A stretch of 64,000 nucleotides of DNA. Source: Thermogemmatispora aurantia (lineage in GTDB: Bacteria; Chloroflexota; Ktedonobacteria; Ktedonobacterales; Ktedonobacteraceae). Shown here one piece after another: positions 25,719 to 34,424 of this stretch (position 1 is its first letter; each line of letters opens with the position of its first letter). The notes beneath the pieces were generated by a model that saw nothing but the letters and a program-made list of their open reading frames with translations, searched no databases and was not told the DNA's origin. The stretch lies in NCBI RefSeq assembly GCF_008974285.1, contig NZ_BKZV01000009.1, positions 1 to 64,000 of the forward strand, written 5' to 3'. A program made the translations under genes and the position numbers.

Positions 25719-27434
25719 GTGTCTCGCTGGTTGCAGTGTCTCTACGCTGGCCGCCGTCAGGGAGAGGTGGCGGCTTCAACCCGGCTGCCGACAAGGAGGT
25801 CGGCTTCCTCCTGCTGGCCGAAACGCTTGTGGCCCGGCGCTATGCTCTGGGTGCTGGTGGTACTGTTGGCTGCCTGCGGTGGCAGTGCTTCGCCATCCTC
25901 CAACAGTCAGCAGCCGCTGGCCGCAGCGCAGCAGGTGCTGATCTTCCCGAACGTGGGCACAAAGGATATTAGTACCCTTGACCCGGCGCAGGGGCCGGAC
26001 GCTAATTCGGCGCTGGCCGTCAGCATGCTCTACAGCGGCCTGGTTCGTACGACCGCCGATTTGAGCGTGGTGCCCGATCAGGCGACCTGGCAGGTCTCGC
26101 CCGATCAACGGGTTTACACTTTCCACCTCAAGCCTGGTATTACCTTCTCCGATGGGACGCCGATCACCGCGCAGACTTATGTCTTTACGCTGACGCGGCA
26201 GCTCCTGCCGGAAGTCAAGTCGCCGATCGCCTCCTTCTTTGAGGGCTTTATCGAAGGCGCGGCGGAGGTGGCCGCCGGCAAGAGCCGGACGCTGAGCGGG
26301 GTCCGGGCGCTGGATAATCAGACGCTGCAGATCACGCTGACCCGGCCTACTCCTTTCTTTCTGGAGGTGCTGACTAATCCGCTCTTTGATCCGTTAAATG
26401 CGGCCCTGATTCAAAAATATGGTCAGGCCAATTGGGCCAGCCAGGCGGCGGGCAATGCCATTGGCTCGGGGCCATTCATGGTCAAGAGCTGGCAGCATAA
26501 TGTCAAGATGATCCTGGTGCCCAATCCCCACTACTATGGTCCGCGGCCACGACTGCGCGAGGTCGATATGCTCTTTGTGAGCGATCCGGCCACAGCCTTT
26601 AAAGCCTATGAAGCGCATCAGTACAGCTTTATCTGGAATATTCCACCCGACGAGCTGGGGCGTGCTCGCCAGATGCCGGGCTTCATCCAGCGTGCGCTGC
26701 TGCAGACCGATCTGCTCTTCTTCTATACACGCAAGCCGCCTTTCGATAAGACCGCGGTGCGGCAGGCTTTTGCCTATGCCATTGATAAGAAGACGCTGGC
26801 GCACGCTATCTTTAAAGATGCGGTGCTGCCGGCCAATACTATTATTCCTCCTGGCATGCCGGGTTACCAGGCCAATTACGCTGGCATTCCCTATGATCGG
26901 GCCGAAGCGCGTCGTCTGCTGCAGTCGGTTTATCCCGATATCCGTACGATGCCGCCTGTGGTCTTCACCTACCCCTCATCTCAGGTCTCGCAGAGCGAGG
27001 CAGCGGCCTTACAGCAGATGTGGCAGAGCGCCCTCGGCCTCCAGGTCAGGCTACAGGGTATGGACTTGACGACCTACAACGATGAGCTGTCGAAGCATCT
27101 GGTGCAGATGGGTTTTATTCAGTGGACTGCGGATTTCCCTGATCCCTACGACTGGCTGACTCTTAACCTCACCAGTGGCTCCCCCAATAACAACGGTGAG
27201 TGGAGCAATCCGCAGTTTGATCGACTGGTGGCGCAGGCCGAGCAGGAAAGCGGGGAGGCGCGTTTGCGTACCTACAATGAAGCGGAGCGTGTGGCCATCG
27301 AAGATGTGGGGTGGTTGCCGCTGGACCATCAGGCCCTGGCGGCGGTCATTCCGCCCTGGCTGCATGGCGTGACGCTCAACGGCCTGGGCCTCTACTTTGG
27401 CGATTGGTCGGCTGTCTATCTACTCCAGCATTAG
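25719..27434 (+). CDS. ABC transporter substrate-binding lipoprotein, family 5 (peptide type)
   Basis: The protein resembles OppA/DppA-type binding proteins, which catch oligopeptides or similar solutes outside the membrane. A hydrophobic segment ends in the lipobox LLAAC near residue 53, then a low-complexity Ser/Gln linker. Family 5 features follow: DPAQGPDANSALAVSMLYSG, FHLKPGITFSDGTPITAQTY, and PFDKTAVRQAFAYAIDKKTL. The GTG start leaves an unusually long n-region, so a later start near the hydrophobic segment is possible. No permease or ATPase genes are adjacent, so it works alone or with subunits encoded elsewhere. Confidence 0.88.
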   Translation: MSRWLQCLYAGRRQGEVAASTRLPTRRSASSCWPKRLWPGAMLWVLVVLLAACGGSASPSSNSQQPLAAAQQVLIFPNVGTKDISTLDPAQGPDANSALAVSMLYSGLVRTTADLSVVPDQATWQVSPDQRVYTFHLKPGITFSDGTPITAQTYVFTLTRQLLPEVKSPIASFFEGFIEGAAEVAAGKSRTLSGVRALDNQTLQITLTRPTPFFLEVLTNPLFDPLNAALIQKYGQANWASQAAGNAIGSGPFMVKSWQHNVKMILVPNPHYYGPRPRLREVDMLFVSDPATAFKAYEAHQYSFIWNIPPDELGRARQMPGFIQRALLQTDLLFFYTRKPPFDKTAVRQAFAYAIDKKTLAHAIFKDAVLPANTIIPPGMPGYQANYAGIPYDRAEARRLLQSVYPDIRTMPPVVFTYPSSQVSQSEAAALQQMWQSALGLQVRLQGMDLTTYNDELSKHLVQMGFIQWTADFPDPYDWLTLNLTSGSPNNNGEWSNPQFDRLVAQAEQESGEARLRTYNEAERVAIEDVGWLPLDHQALAAVIPPWLHGVTLNGLGLYFGDWSAVYLLQH

Positions 27435-27497
27435 AAGGTGCCGACCAGGCTAGGCTAGGGTAGAACCTGAGCAAGGGCCAGCGCGGCAGTCACCGTC

Positions 27498-27527
27498 TTG
27501 AAGGCCGCCGCGCTGCGATGGTATAAT
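27498..27527 (+). promoter_or_regulatory. Promoter upstream of gdhA
   Basis: TTGAAG and TATAAT are separated by 18 bp. Transcription would start near 27,534, about 430 nt before the gdhA ATG. The nearest gene on the left ends at 27,434, so this promoter serves the leader and gdhA. Confidence 0.75.
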
Positions 27528-27533
27528 AAAGCT

Positions 27534-27624
27534 ACAACGTTCATCATCGTGCTTATATGCTTGAACGCAAGCAGGGCGCATCGCCCGCCAATCGTGTCGC
27601 CCGCCGCCCTCGGCGGGCTTTATT
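27534..27624 (+). ncRNA. Candidate 90-nt attenuated leader RNA or small RNA
   Basis: From the predicted start, the RNA would form GCTTG-AACG-CAAGC (27,559-27,572), GGGCG-CAT-CGCCC (27,574-27,586), then GCCCGCC/GGCGGGC (27,599-27,618) followed by TTTATT. The last is a good intrinsic terminator. A short RNA of about 90 nt is therefore predicted, either a free small RNA or the attenuated form of the gdhA transcript. No known riboswitch family was recognised. Confidence 0.5.
27599..27624 (+). terminator. Intrinsic terminator in the gdhA leader
   Basis: A seven-pair perfect GC stem with a six-base loop is followed by TTTATT. It stands about 65 nt after the predicted transcription start. Confidence 0.65.
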
Positions 27625-27729
27625 GTGTGGCAGTCGGGGGCTGTCTCGACTCCTGTCCTACAACCTGCAGGGATCTGTCGATCGCGGTCGATCTGAGTCG
27701 GCCCGAGTCGGGTTGTCAAGGCTCCCTTT

Positions 27730-27819
27730 GGAGAACCTCTTGTTCTCCCGCTGCCGGGGGGCGGGAAGCGAAGACGCTTCCATGTGAGGCATGTCTTGTT
27801 AGTATGCAGCGAAGCATAC
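27730..27819 (+). promoter_or_regulatory. Overlapping hairpins in the gdhA leader
   Basis: Perfect stems are GGAGAAC/GTTCTCC (27,730-27,748), TCCCGC/GCGGGA (27,746-27,766), GGAAGCG/CGCTTCC (27,764-27,781) and GTATGC/GCATAC (27,802-27,819). The first three share bases, so adjacent stems exclude each other, as in switchable leaders. Confidence 0.5.
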
Positions 27820-27960
27820 GGGCCTGGCCTGGACGAGGTAGGTCGCTGTGAATGGAATGGAGGGACGGAAGATGCACGGCGCAGGCAGGCGAGCTAGTCT
27901 GACTGACGAGCCGCGGTCTCTCTCCTGGTCAGGTGCATTTCAGAGGAGGTTCTAAACTCG

Positions 27961-29214
27961 ATGGCTGTTGATATCCTCAATCCCTATGAAGTAGCGGTCG
28001 CTCAGTTTGACGAAGCCGCCGAAATGCTTGGCCTCTCGCAGGCCATGCGCGCCATTCTGCGAAAGCCCAAACGAGAACTCATCGTCAATTTCCCCGTGCG
28101 GATGGATAACGGCGACGTGCAGATGTTCACCGGCTACCGCGTGCAGCACAACATCAATCGTGGCCCGGCGAAAGGCGGCATTCGCTTCAGTCCTGATGTC
28201 TCTCTGGATGAGGTGCGAGCTTTGGCCATGTGGATGACGTGGAAGTGTGCGGTGGTGGGCATCCCCTTTGGCGGCGCCAAGGGGGGAGTAGTCTGTGATC
28301 CACATAAGCTCTCGCGCAACGAGCTGGAGCGGCTCACGAGGCGCTACGCAACCGAGATCTCCATCCTGATTGGACCCAACAGCGATATTCCCGCCCCCGA
28401 CATGAACACGAATCCGCAGATTATGGCCTGGATCATGGATACCTATTCCATGCATCGCGGCTATTCGGTCCCCGAGGTCGTCACAGGGAAGCCGCTTTCA
28501 ATCGGCGGGAGCGAGGGGCGTCTGGAAGCGACAGCGCGCGGTGTGCAGGTGGTGACGCGTGAGGCCCTGCTGAGTCGGGGCATGCAGCCGGAAGGGGCCA
28601 GGGTGGTCATCCAGGGCTTTGGCAACGTCGGAGGCAATTCGGCCCGGCTGCTGCAATCTCTCGGCTGCAAGATCGTCGGCCTGAGTGATATCAGCGGCGG
28701 CGTCTATAATCCCAATGGTATTGATGTCATGCGCGCGCTGCGCTACTCGCAGGAACATGGCGGTCTGCGCGGCCTGCCCGACAGCGAGCAGGTGACCAAT
28801 CAGGAGCTATTGGAACTTCCCTGCGATGTCCTGATCCCGGCTGCCCTGGAGAATCAGCTGACGGCCCAGAACGCCTCGCGTGTCAAGGCGCGTCTGATCA
28901 TTGAGGCCGCCAATGGACCAACGACGCCCGAGGCCGACCGCATCTTCCAGGACCGCGGCATCACGGTGGTCCCCGATATCCTGGCCAATGCTGGCGGTGT
29001 GACGGTCAGCTATTTCGAATGGGTCCAGGACTTGCAGCGCTTCTTCTGGTCGGAGGACGAGATCAATCAACGCCTGGAGCGGATCATGGTGCGTTCGTTC
29101 CAGGCAGTGCAAGACCGGGCTGAGCGCCAGCGCACCAGCCTGCGCATGGGGGCTTACTTGCTGGCTGTGGCGCGCGTCGCCGAGGCCACCGAAGCACGTG
29201 GTATCTATCCCTGA
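27961..29214 (+). CDS. gdhA: Glutamate dehydrogenase
   Basis: The enzyme interconverts glutamate and 2-oxoglutarate plus ammonia. The 417-residue protein has NIPFGGAKGG-type catalytic sequence (read as GIPFGGAKGGVVCDPHKLS, with the active-site Lys), PAPDMNTNPQIMAWIMD, and the nucleotide-binding GFGNVGGNSARLL. The hexameric, roughly 410-420 residue class fits. Cofactor preference cannot be read with certainty. The ATG follows GAGGAGG. It stands behind a long structured leader. Confidence 0.95.
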   Translation: MAVDILNPYEVAVAQFDEAAEMLGLSQAMRAILRKPKRELIVNFPVRMDNGDVQMFTGYRVQHNINRGPAKGGIRFSPDVSLDEVRALAMWMTWKCAVVGIPFGGAKGGVVCDPHKLSRNELERLTRRYATEISILIGPNSDIPAPDMNTNPQIMAWIMDTYSMHRGYSVPEVVTGKPLSIGGSEGRLEATARGVQVVTREALLSRGMQPEGARVVIQGFGNVGGNSARLLQSLGCKIVGLSDISGGVYNPNGIDVMRALRYSQEHGGLRGLPDSEQVTNQELLELPCDVLIPAALENQLTAQNASRVKARLIIEAANGPTTPEADRIFQDRGITVVPDILANAGGVTVSYFEWVQDLQRFFWSEDEINQRLERIMVRSFQAVQDRAERQRTSLRMGAYLLAVARVAEATEARGIYP

Positions 29215-29254
29215 GCTGGAGGGGCAGGGACCCCTTGTCTTGATTGGCTGGCTG

Positions 29255-29281
29255 ACTAACTAACTAACTAACTAACTAACT
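29255..29281 (+). repeat. Tandem CTAA tract between gdhA and recJ
   Basis: Six consecutive CTAA units lie between two convergent genes. The tract is plain microsatellite sequence with no coding role. Confidence 0.9.
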
Positions 29282-29314
29282 GGCCGGCCAGCGCTTCCGT
29301 TCGATCCTGGCAGC

Positions 29315-31147
29315 TCAGGCTGAGGGCGAGGGTGCGATAGCAAGAATCTTGAGCGTGATCTCGCGCGTGCTCTCGCCCTCCTGGGGACTCCAGGCTGGTT
29401 CGATGTGGAAAATCACGTCGACGTGTGAAGCGCCGTTGATCGCGCTCATGTGGGCAGCTCCGCGCACGAAAGTCCCCATGACCTGCACATTGCCGATGCC
29501 GAGGCGCACGCGCAAGTTGCGTCCTGCCGGCCCACTGCTCCAGTAGTTGAGCAGGCGCATTTTCTCGGCTTTGAAGACCGGTTCAGGATTAGCGGCTCCG
29601 AAGGGGCTGAGCTGACGGATGCGGCTGTAGGTTTGATATTGGAAATATTCAGGACGGCGCAGCACCAGATCGACCATGAGGGTATTGGCAGGGAGCTGAA
29701 TCGCGCTTTCCTGCTCGCCAGGCGAGGCGCTGGCCTCGATCGGCAGCAGCGCTGGCTCCGCGCCATTGCCCTGGCTATCGTGCCAGCTCAACAAATGCTG
29801 ATGCAGTTCAGCAACGTAGTGGTTGGCAATGGTAAAGCCAGCCGCCTGAGCATGACCACCGTAGCGCTCGAACAAATGGGCGCAGCCGCGCAGCGCGGCG
29901 ATCATATTGAAGCCCTCGCGACTCCGCGCTGAGCCGCGGCTGAACTCTTTGCCACGGCTCAAGACCAGCACAGGGCGGCGGATCTCCTCGGCCAGCTTGC
30001 TAGCCACCAGACCGATGATTCCTTCGGGCCAGTTATCGCCACTCACCAGCACCACGGCGTCGTCCGGGTGGCGTGAGGCTTCCTCGCGCGCCAGATTCAT
30101 CAGCTCCTCTGTCTGGACCTGGCGCAGGTGATTAAGACGCTCCAGGTGGGCGGCATAGCTCTGAGCCTCAGCTGGGTCATCCGTCATCAGCAGCTCACAG
30201 GCCAGACGCGCATCTTCCATGCGTCCGGCGGCGTTGAGGCGTGGCCCCAACACAAAGGCCACATCGCGCTCGCGCAGCTGGCCAGGCTGCAGTCCGGCGC
30301 TCTTCATCAAGGCCAGCAAGCCCGGGCTGGTGGTCTGATTCAGGCGCTCCAGGCCCAGCCGTACCAGTGTGTGATTTTCGCCAAGCAGCTCTGCCACATC
30401 GGCGATCGTGCCGATAGCCACCAGATCGAGCAGAGCTAACTCCTCCTCGCGTGGCAGACCGAAGGAGCGGTAGAGCGCCTGCACCAGCTTAAAGGCCACC
30501 CCGACCCCACACAGCACCCGTTCGGGGTACGTTGAGTCGGGACGCCACGGATTTACCAGAGCGTAGGCTGGTGGCAGCTCATCCGGGGGACGATGGTGAT
30601 CGGTAATAATCACCTCGATGCCAAGCGTTTCGTGCGCATAACGCACCTGGGCCACGTCTGAGCTGGCGCAATCGGTGGTAATAATCAACGACGTTCCCTG
30701 GCGCTTGAGCCAGTCGAGGGCCCCGACGTTGAGACCGCACCCCTCATCGATGCGCGACGGAATATAGTAATCGAGGGGGGCCTCTGCACGCTTCAACCGG
30801 CGCAAGGCCCGCATCAGGAGAGCTGTGGCAGTCACCCCATCGGCATCGAAATCGCCATAGACTGTGATATGCTCGCCAGCCAGCAGCGCGCGGCGAATGC
30901 GCTCCAGAGCGCGCGGCAGATCGATCAAAGTCAGGGGATCAGGTGTCTGCTCGTAGCGCGCCTCCAGAAAGGCTTTCATCTCCTCTGGTGTGCGCAGGCC
31001 CCGATTATAAAGCAGCTGGGCATGCAGGGGCTCGATGCCCGCCGCCCGGAAGCGCCGAAACTGACTGGCACTTAGCAGCTCACAGACACGCCAGCTCAGG
31101 CGCGATACTCTCTCCGACTCCACGGGTATATCCTTCTCCGCTCTCAC
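29315..31147 (-). CDS. recJ: Single-stranded-DNA-specific exonuclease RecJ
   Basis: RecJ degrades single strands 5' to 3' in recombination and mismatch repair. The 610-residue protein has the DHH-family motifs YGDFDADGVTATAL (about 97-110) and ITDHHRPPDELPPA (Asp173-His174-His175). The DHHA1 region contains YGGHAQAAGFTI. The GTG start directly abuts the hemW stop with no gap, so the two are probably co-translated. Start and length are typical. Confidence 0.95.
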   Translation of the reverse strand: MRAEKDIPVESERVSRLSWRVCELLSASQFRRFRAAGIEPLHAQLLYNRGLRTPEEMKAFLEARYEQTPDPLTLIDLPRALERIRRALLAGEHITVYGDFDADGVTATALLMRALRRLKRAEAPLDYYIPSRIDEGCGLNVGALDWLKRQGTSLIITTDCASSDVAQVRYAHETLGIEVIITDHHRPPDELPPAYALVNPWRPDSTYPERVLCGVGVAFKLVQALYRSFGLPREEELALLDLVAIGTIADVAELLGENHTLVRLGLERLNQTTSPGLLALMKSAGLQPGQLRERDVAFVLGPRLNAAGRMEDARLACELLMTDDPAEAQSYAAHLERLNHLRQVQTEELMNLAREEASRHPDDAVVLVSGDNWPEGIIGLVASKLAEEIRRPVLVLSRGKEFSRGSARSREGFNMIAALRGCAHLFERYGGHAQAAGFTIANHYVAELHQHLLSWHDSQGNGAEPALLPIEASASPGEQESAIQLPANTLMVDLVLRRPEYFQYQTYSRIRQLSPFGAANPEPVFKAEKMRLLNYWSSGPAGRNLRVRLGIGNVQVMGTFVRGAAHMSAINGASHVDVIFHIEPAWSPQEGESTREITLKILAIAPSPSA

Positions 31148-32371
31148 CTAATCTTCGTCGGGAAGCAGGCATAGAAAGACCTCGTTGCCTAGCAAGCGTC
31201 CGCGTTTGCTCAGGCGTAGCCAGGTCCCATCGTACTCCAATAGACCGGCCTCAGAGACATGTCGTAAGCGCTGCCCGGCAAACTGCCAGAAATCCAGGCC
31301 GAAGCGCTCGCGGAAAGACGGCAAATGCAGGCCGCGGGCGGTGCGCAGAGCCAGAATGGCCGTCTCAGCCATCTGCGTCTCAAAAGAGAGTGTCTCGCTC
31401 TCCGCCTCTGGGCGCTGACGGGAGGCAAGGAGATGCAGATACTGTCGTGGCTCGCGCACATTGGAAAAGCGCCGTCCAGCGAAGCAGGAATGGGCGCCGG
31501 CGCCCAGGCCCAGGTAAGGGAGATTGAGCCAATACGTCAGATTGTGACGGCACTCGTGACCGGGGCGCGCCCAGTTCGAAATCTCGTAATTCGCATAGCC
31601 TGCCTCCTGTAGCAGCGCGTCGGCATACTCGTACATCTCAGCGCAGAGATCCTCATCGGCGGGAACCAGTCGCCCCTCTTGCACCCAGGTAAAGAAGGGC
31701 GTTCCCTCCTCCACAATCAACGAATAGAGCGAAAGATGATCAGGACCTAGCTCAAGCGCGCGCAGCAGGGTCTCGCGCCATTGAGCCATCGTCTGCTCTG
31801 GCAGGCCGAACATCAAATCCAGATTGAGGGAATCGAAGCCGGCGCTGCGTGCCGCTCGCACGGCCTGCGCTACATCCTCGGGAGAGTGGGTGCGTCCAAG
31901 TAGCTTCAGCAAGTGAGGATCGAAGCTCTGCGCCCCCAGGCTCAGACGATTCACTCCCGCTGCGCGCAGGGCCTGCAAATGCGCGCTGGGAAGTGTGCCT
32001 GGATTGGCCTCCAGCGAGATTTCCACTTCCGGATCAACAGCAAAAGCTGCTCGACAGGCATCTAGCAGGCGGCGAATCTGCTCAGCGCTCAGGAGGCTGG
32101 GGGTGCCGCCACCGAAGTAGATTGTGCGAGCGCGGCGCGGAGCACCTGCGGCAGTGCGGGCCATCTCTCCTGCCAGCTCGATCTCGGTCAACAAGGCGCG
32201 CACATATGGCTCGCGCAGCGACAGCAGGCCCGCATACGTGTTGAAATCGCAATAGTAGCAGCGCGTATGGCAGAAAGGGACATGCAAGTAAAGTGAAACG
32301 CTTTCTAGCAAAGCAGAGAGCGGCTCGTCGAAGAACACTGTGTAAGGAGCGCTGCTGAGAGTAGTTGACAT
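31148..32371 (-). CDS. hemW: HemW-type radical SAM protein (heme chaperone)
   Basis: HemW resembles oxygen-independent coproporphyrinogen oxidase but serves mainly as a heme-binding chaperone. The radical SAM cluster motif is CHTRCYYC (Cys34, Cys38, Cys41), followed by YFGGGTPSLLS and the family LSLYSLIVEEGTPF segment. The ATG at 32,371 follows AGGCAGGA; a longer in-frame reading adds 64 non-conserved residues. The product is 407 residues, near normal. The fourth-residue loop typical of HemN is absent, which favours HemW. Confidence 0.9.
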   Translation of the reverse strand: MSTTLSSAPYTVFFDEPLSALLESVSLYLHVPFCHTRCYYCDFNTYAGLLSLREPYVRALLTEIELAGEMARTAAGAPRRARTIYFGGGTPSLLSAEQIRRLLDACRAAFAVDPEVEISLEANPGTLPSAHLQALRAAGVNRLSLGAQSFDPHLLKLLGRTHSPEDVAQAVRAARSAGFDSLNLDLMFGLPEQTMAQWRETLLRALELGPDHLSLYSLIVEEGTPFFTWVQEGRLVPADEDLCAEMYEYADALLQEAGYANYEISNWARPGHECRHNLTYWLNLPYLGLGAGAHSCFAGRRFSNVREPRQYLHLLASRQRPEAESETLSFETQMAETAILALRTARGLHLPSFRERFGLDFWQFAGQRLRHVSEAGLLEYDGTWLRLSKRGRLLGNEVFLCLLPDED

Positions 32372-32577
32372 ACTTTCCTGCCTACTTGAGAGAGAAAGAG
32401 CGAGACAAGGATAGCCATCGCCCTGCCATGCTCCTGCCTGCCCCACCGTTGAGAGAAGGAATGGGAAGGAGCTGCCGGCCTTATCCTCTCTGCCTGGCGG
32501 CCTGAGTTGAGCCAGGCCGAGGAGCAGGAGCCGGAGCCGGCCAGCTCCCTCACTAGATGACACAGCCTCTGAGGCGA

Positions 32578-34035
32578 CTACTGGTTCGGTGCCGTCAAGC
32601 CGCCGCTGTTCTGGGAAGGACCGCTCACTGGCAGCTCAGTCGGCATATTGATTGGATCAAAGAGCCGATTCTGGTCGGCGGGTGTGATATGCGTCGTTGG
32701 CAAAGCTCGGATCTCAAGAGACCAGTCGGAGAGAGCATTATCCTTCAGGGTCTGAAGTGTACTTTGGTCCAGGGGACGAGACGGATCAATCCCAAGGATC
32801 TGTACGATGTGATAAGCTCCATTCTCCATAATGATCGGGCTGATCTCGTTGATCGTCCGGGCGGGGTCAAAGAGCCAGTTATCCACGTAGGCCTGGCCCT
32901 CCTGGTGGGCATACTGGCCGCGAGCCAGCCAACCGAGATAACCGCCCTTCGTATTCGTCGTCGTATCGACCGATTTCTGGCGAGCCAGGGTGGCGAAATC
33001 GGCGCCCTTCTTCAGCTGATCCAGAATCTTCTGAGCATCGGCCTTGGTACTGAGCGTCATGGTACGGGCCAGCACCTGGTAGGTGGGCGACTTAATCTGC
33101 GAGGCCAGGTAATTCTGCATATTGTCGCGGCGCAGCTTCAGAGCCATCATCTCGTGCATATCAGCATCGGTGACGCCGTCCTGCGCGAGCATCTGCTGAT
33201 AGGTGCGCGCATATTGGCCCGATTTTGGCATATTGGCCTTCAGATCATTGAGCGCGCGCTCGACCTGCGCGGGAGTCGGCTCGATACGGGCGCGGACCGA
33301 AGCGGGCTGGGTCTGAAGCCATTCGCGAATCAGTTCATCATCCTGGAGCCAGGTCGCGCTATCGTTGCCGATCTGGGATTGGGTGAAAGGACCTTCCTGC
33401 TCGAAAGGAATGGTATTTTGGGTCAGATTGTTCAGCTGAGACTGCAGCTTATCGTGCTGCGACTGTGCGTTGGCGTAGGTCTGCTTGGCGGCGTTCAGCT
33501 CCTTGGTGAGCTGGGTGCGCTGGGGGCTGGGACCAGCGGGTAACTTGCTGAGCTGTTGATTGAGATTGTCGATCTGCTGGGAGGCGTTATTCATCGCCTG
33601 CTGTTGCTGGGCGACGGCCTTTTCGAGGTTCGTGCGCTGGGCGAAGAGGCCATTTGGCCCGTAGAGCTTATTGATCTCCAGCTGTGTCTGCAGGACCACC
33701 AGCTTGTGGTACTCGGACTGGGGGATGTCGTGGCCATTGACCGACGTGATCGGCAGACTTGGCACGATCACGTTGATGTTGATCCAGAAACCGATGAGAA
33801 CGCCGACGATGGTTAACAAGATAAGGATGGTGAGGGCCCAGGTAGCCCGAACGCGGATACGGTTTTTCTCGCTCTGAGAGAGGTGGCTGCCCCAGCCGAA
33901 GATCAGGGGTTTGCCATCTCGTCGGGCTGCCACAAGGGCAGTCTGGCGGACATAGCGCCGGGGCTTTGCCTTCTCCGGGCGGCTTGCTCGCGTTGACCGC
34001 TGGTTTTGGGGTTCACGCGCTGTTTGACTCGTCAT
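32578..34035 (-). CDS. Membrane-anchored PpiC-type peptidyl-prolyl isomerase
   Basis: The 484-residue protein has a basic cytoplasmic N-terminus, one membrane helix at about 64-85, a long coiled coil rich in Gln, Asn and Lys (about 110-200), a SurA-like N-terminal region and a parvulin domain near 330-430 with GADFATLARQKSVDTTT and GGYLGWLARGQYAHQEG. It probably folds secreted proteins on the outer face of the membrane, like PrsA. The ATG at 34,035 was preferred because the extra upstream residues overlap the promoter. The C-terminus is Pro/Ser/Gln rich. Confidence 0.85.
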   Translation of the reverse strand: MTSQTAREPQNQRSTRASRPEKAKPRRYVRQTALVAARRDGKPLIFGWGSHLSQSEKNRIRVRATWALTILILLTIVGVLIGFWININVIVPSLPITSVNGHDIPQSEYHKLVVLQTQLEINKLYGPNGLFAQRTNLEKAVAQQQQAMNNASQQIDNLNQQLSKLPAGPSPQRTQLTKELNAAKQTYANAQSQHDKLQSQLNNLTQNTIPFEQEGPFTQSQIGNDSATWLQDDELIREWLQTQPASVRARIEPTPAQVERALNDLKANMPKSGQYARTYQQMLAQDGVTDADMHEMMALKLRRDNMQNYLASQIKSPTYQVLARTMTLSTKADAQKILDQLKKGADFATLARQKSVDTTTNTKGGYLGWLARGQYAHQEGQAYVDNWLFDPARTINEISPIIMENGAYHIVQILGIDPSRPLDQSTLQTLKDNALSDWSLEIRALPTTHITPADQNRLFDPINMPTELPVSGPSQNSGGLTAPNQ

Positions 34036-34082
34036 AGTGGAAGAACCCTTTCCTGCCTTCAGCAATGGCTGCTCATGGCTCC

Positions 34083-34111
34083 ATGATACACAGGAATGGC
34101 CTATGAGACAA
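34083..34111 (-). promoter_or_regulatory. Promoter of the PpiC-type isomerase gene
   Basis: On the minus strand TTGTCT and TATCAT are 17 bp apart, with TG one base before the -10 box. Transcription would start near 34,076, about 40 nt before the ATG. Confidence 0.7.
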
Positions 34112-34424
34112 GAGGGCAAGCGTCGACCAACGTCAGAACAAGCCAGGGAGACGAGCGAACAATCCCTGTACTGCTCTCCTGGCTCTAGACTAGAAAAGAA
34201 GGAGGCGTGGAGCCATAGCTCATCTCTTACCTGTTCTGACCTGGCCTGCTCGGCCTGATGAGCCAGTTCCTCCTTGTGTTACAGGCTCTCCTCCAGCAGA
34301 GGCCGGCCTGATTACGCTGGCCTCTGTCAGTCTCTTCTCTTCCCTGCTGGCCTGGTCTACTGTCCCCAGCATGATCATCTGTGGCCAGAGCCAAGCGAAG
34401 ACCGAACAGAGATCACCGAATCAT
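34112..34424. other. Spacer between the isomerase promoter and the IscB element
   Basis: No gene is visible. CAGAGGCC (34,297-34,304) and GGCCTCTG (34,319-34,326) form a perfect eight-pair stem with a 14-base loop, without a U-tract. The last bases abut the right end of the IscB element. Confidence 0.6.

Larger units (their letters stand above)
27435..27960. other. gdhA promoter and long structured leader
   Basis: This 526-nt spacer holds a promoter (27,498-27,527), a hairpin-terminator unit (27,559-27,624), a set of overlapping hairpins (27,730-27,819) and the gdhA ribosome site. A 76-codon open frame begins at 27,557 but overlaps the hairpins and has no ribosome site, so I do not call it a gene. 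Confidence 0.7.

Noticed and set aside
27557..27787. A 76-codon open frame in the gdhA leader
   Set aside because: It lacks a ribosome site and is covered by hairpins and a terminator; I treat it as structured RNA.
29295..29315. GTTCGATCC resembling a tRNA T-loop after gdhA
   Set aside because: The flanking bases do not form the five-pair T-stem and no anticodon arm lies upstream.
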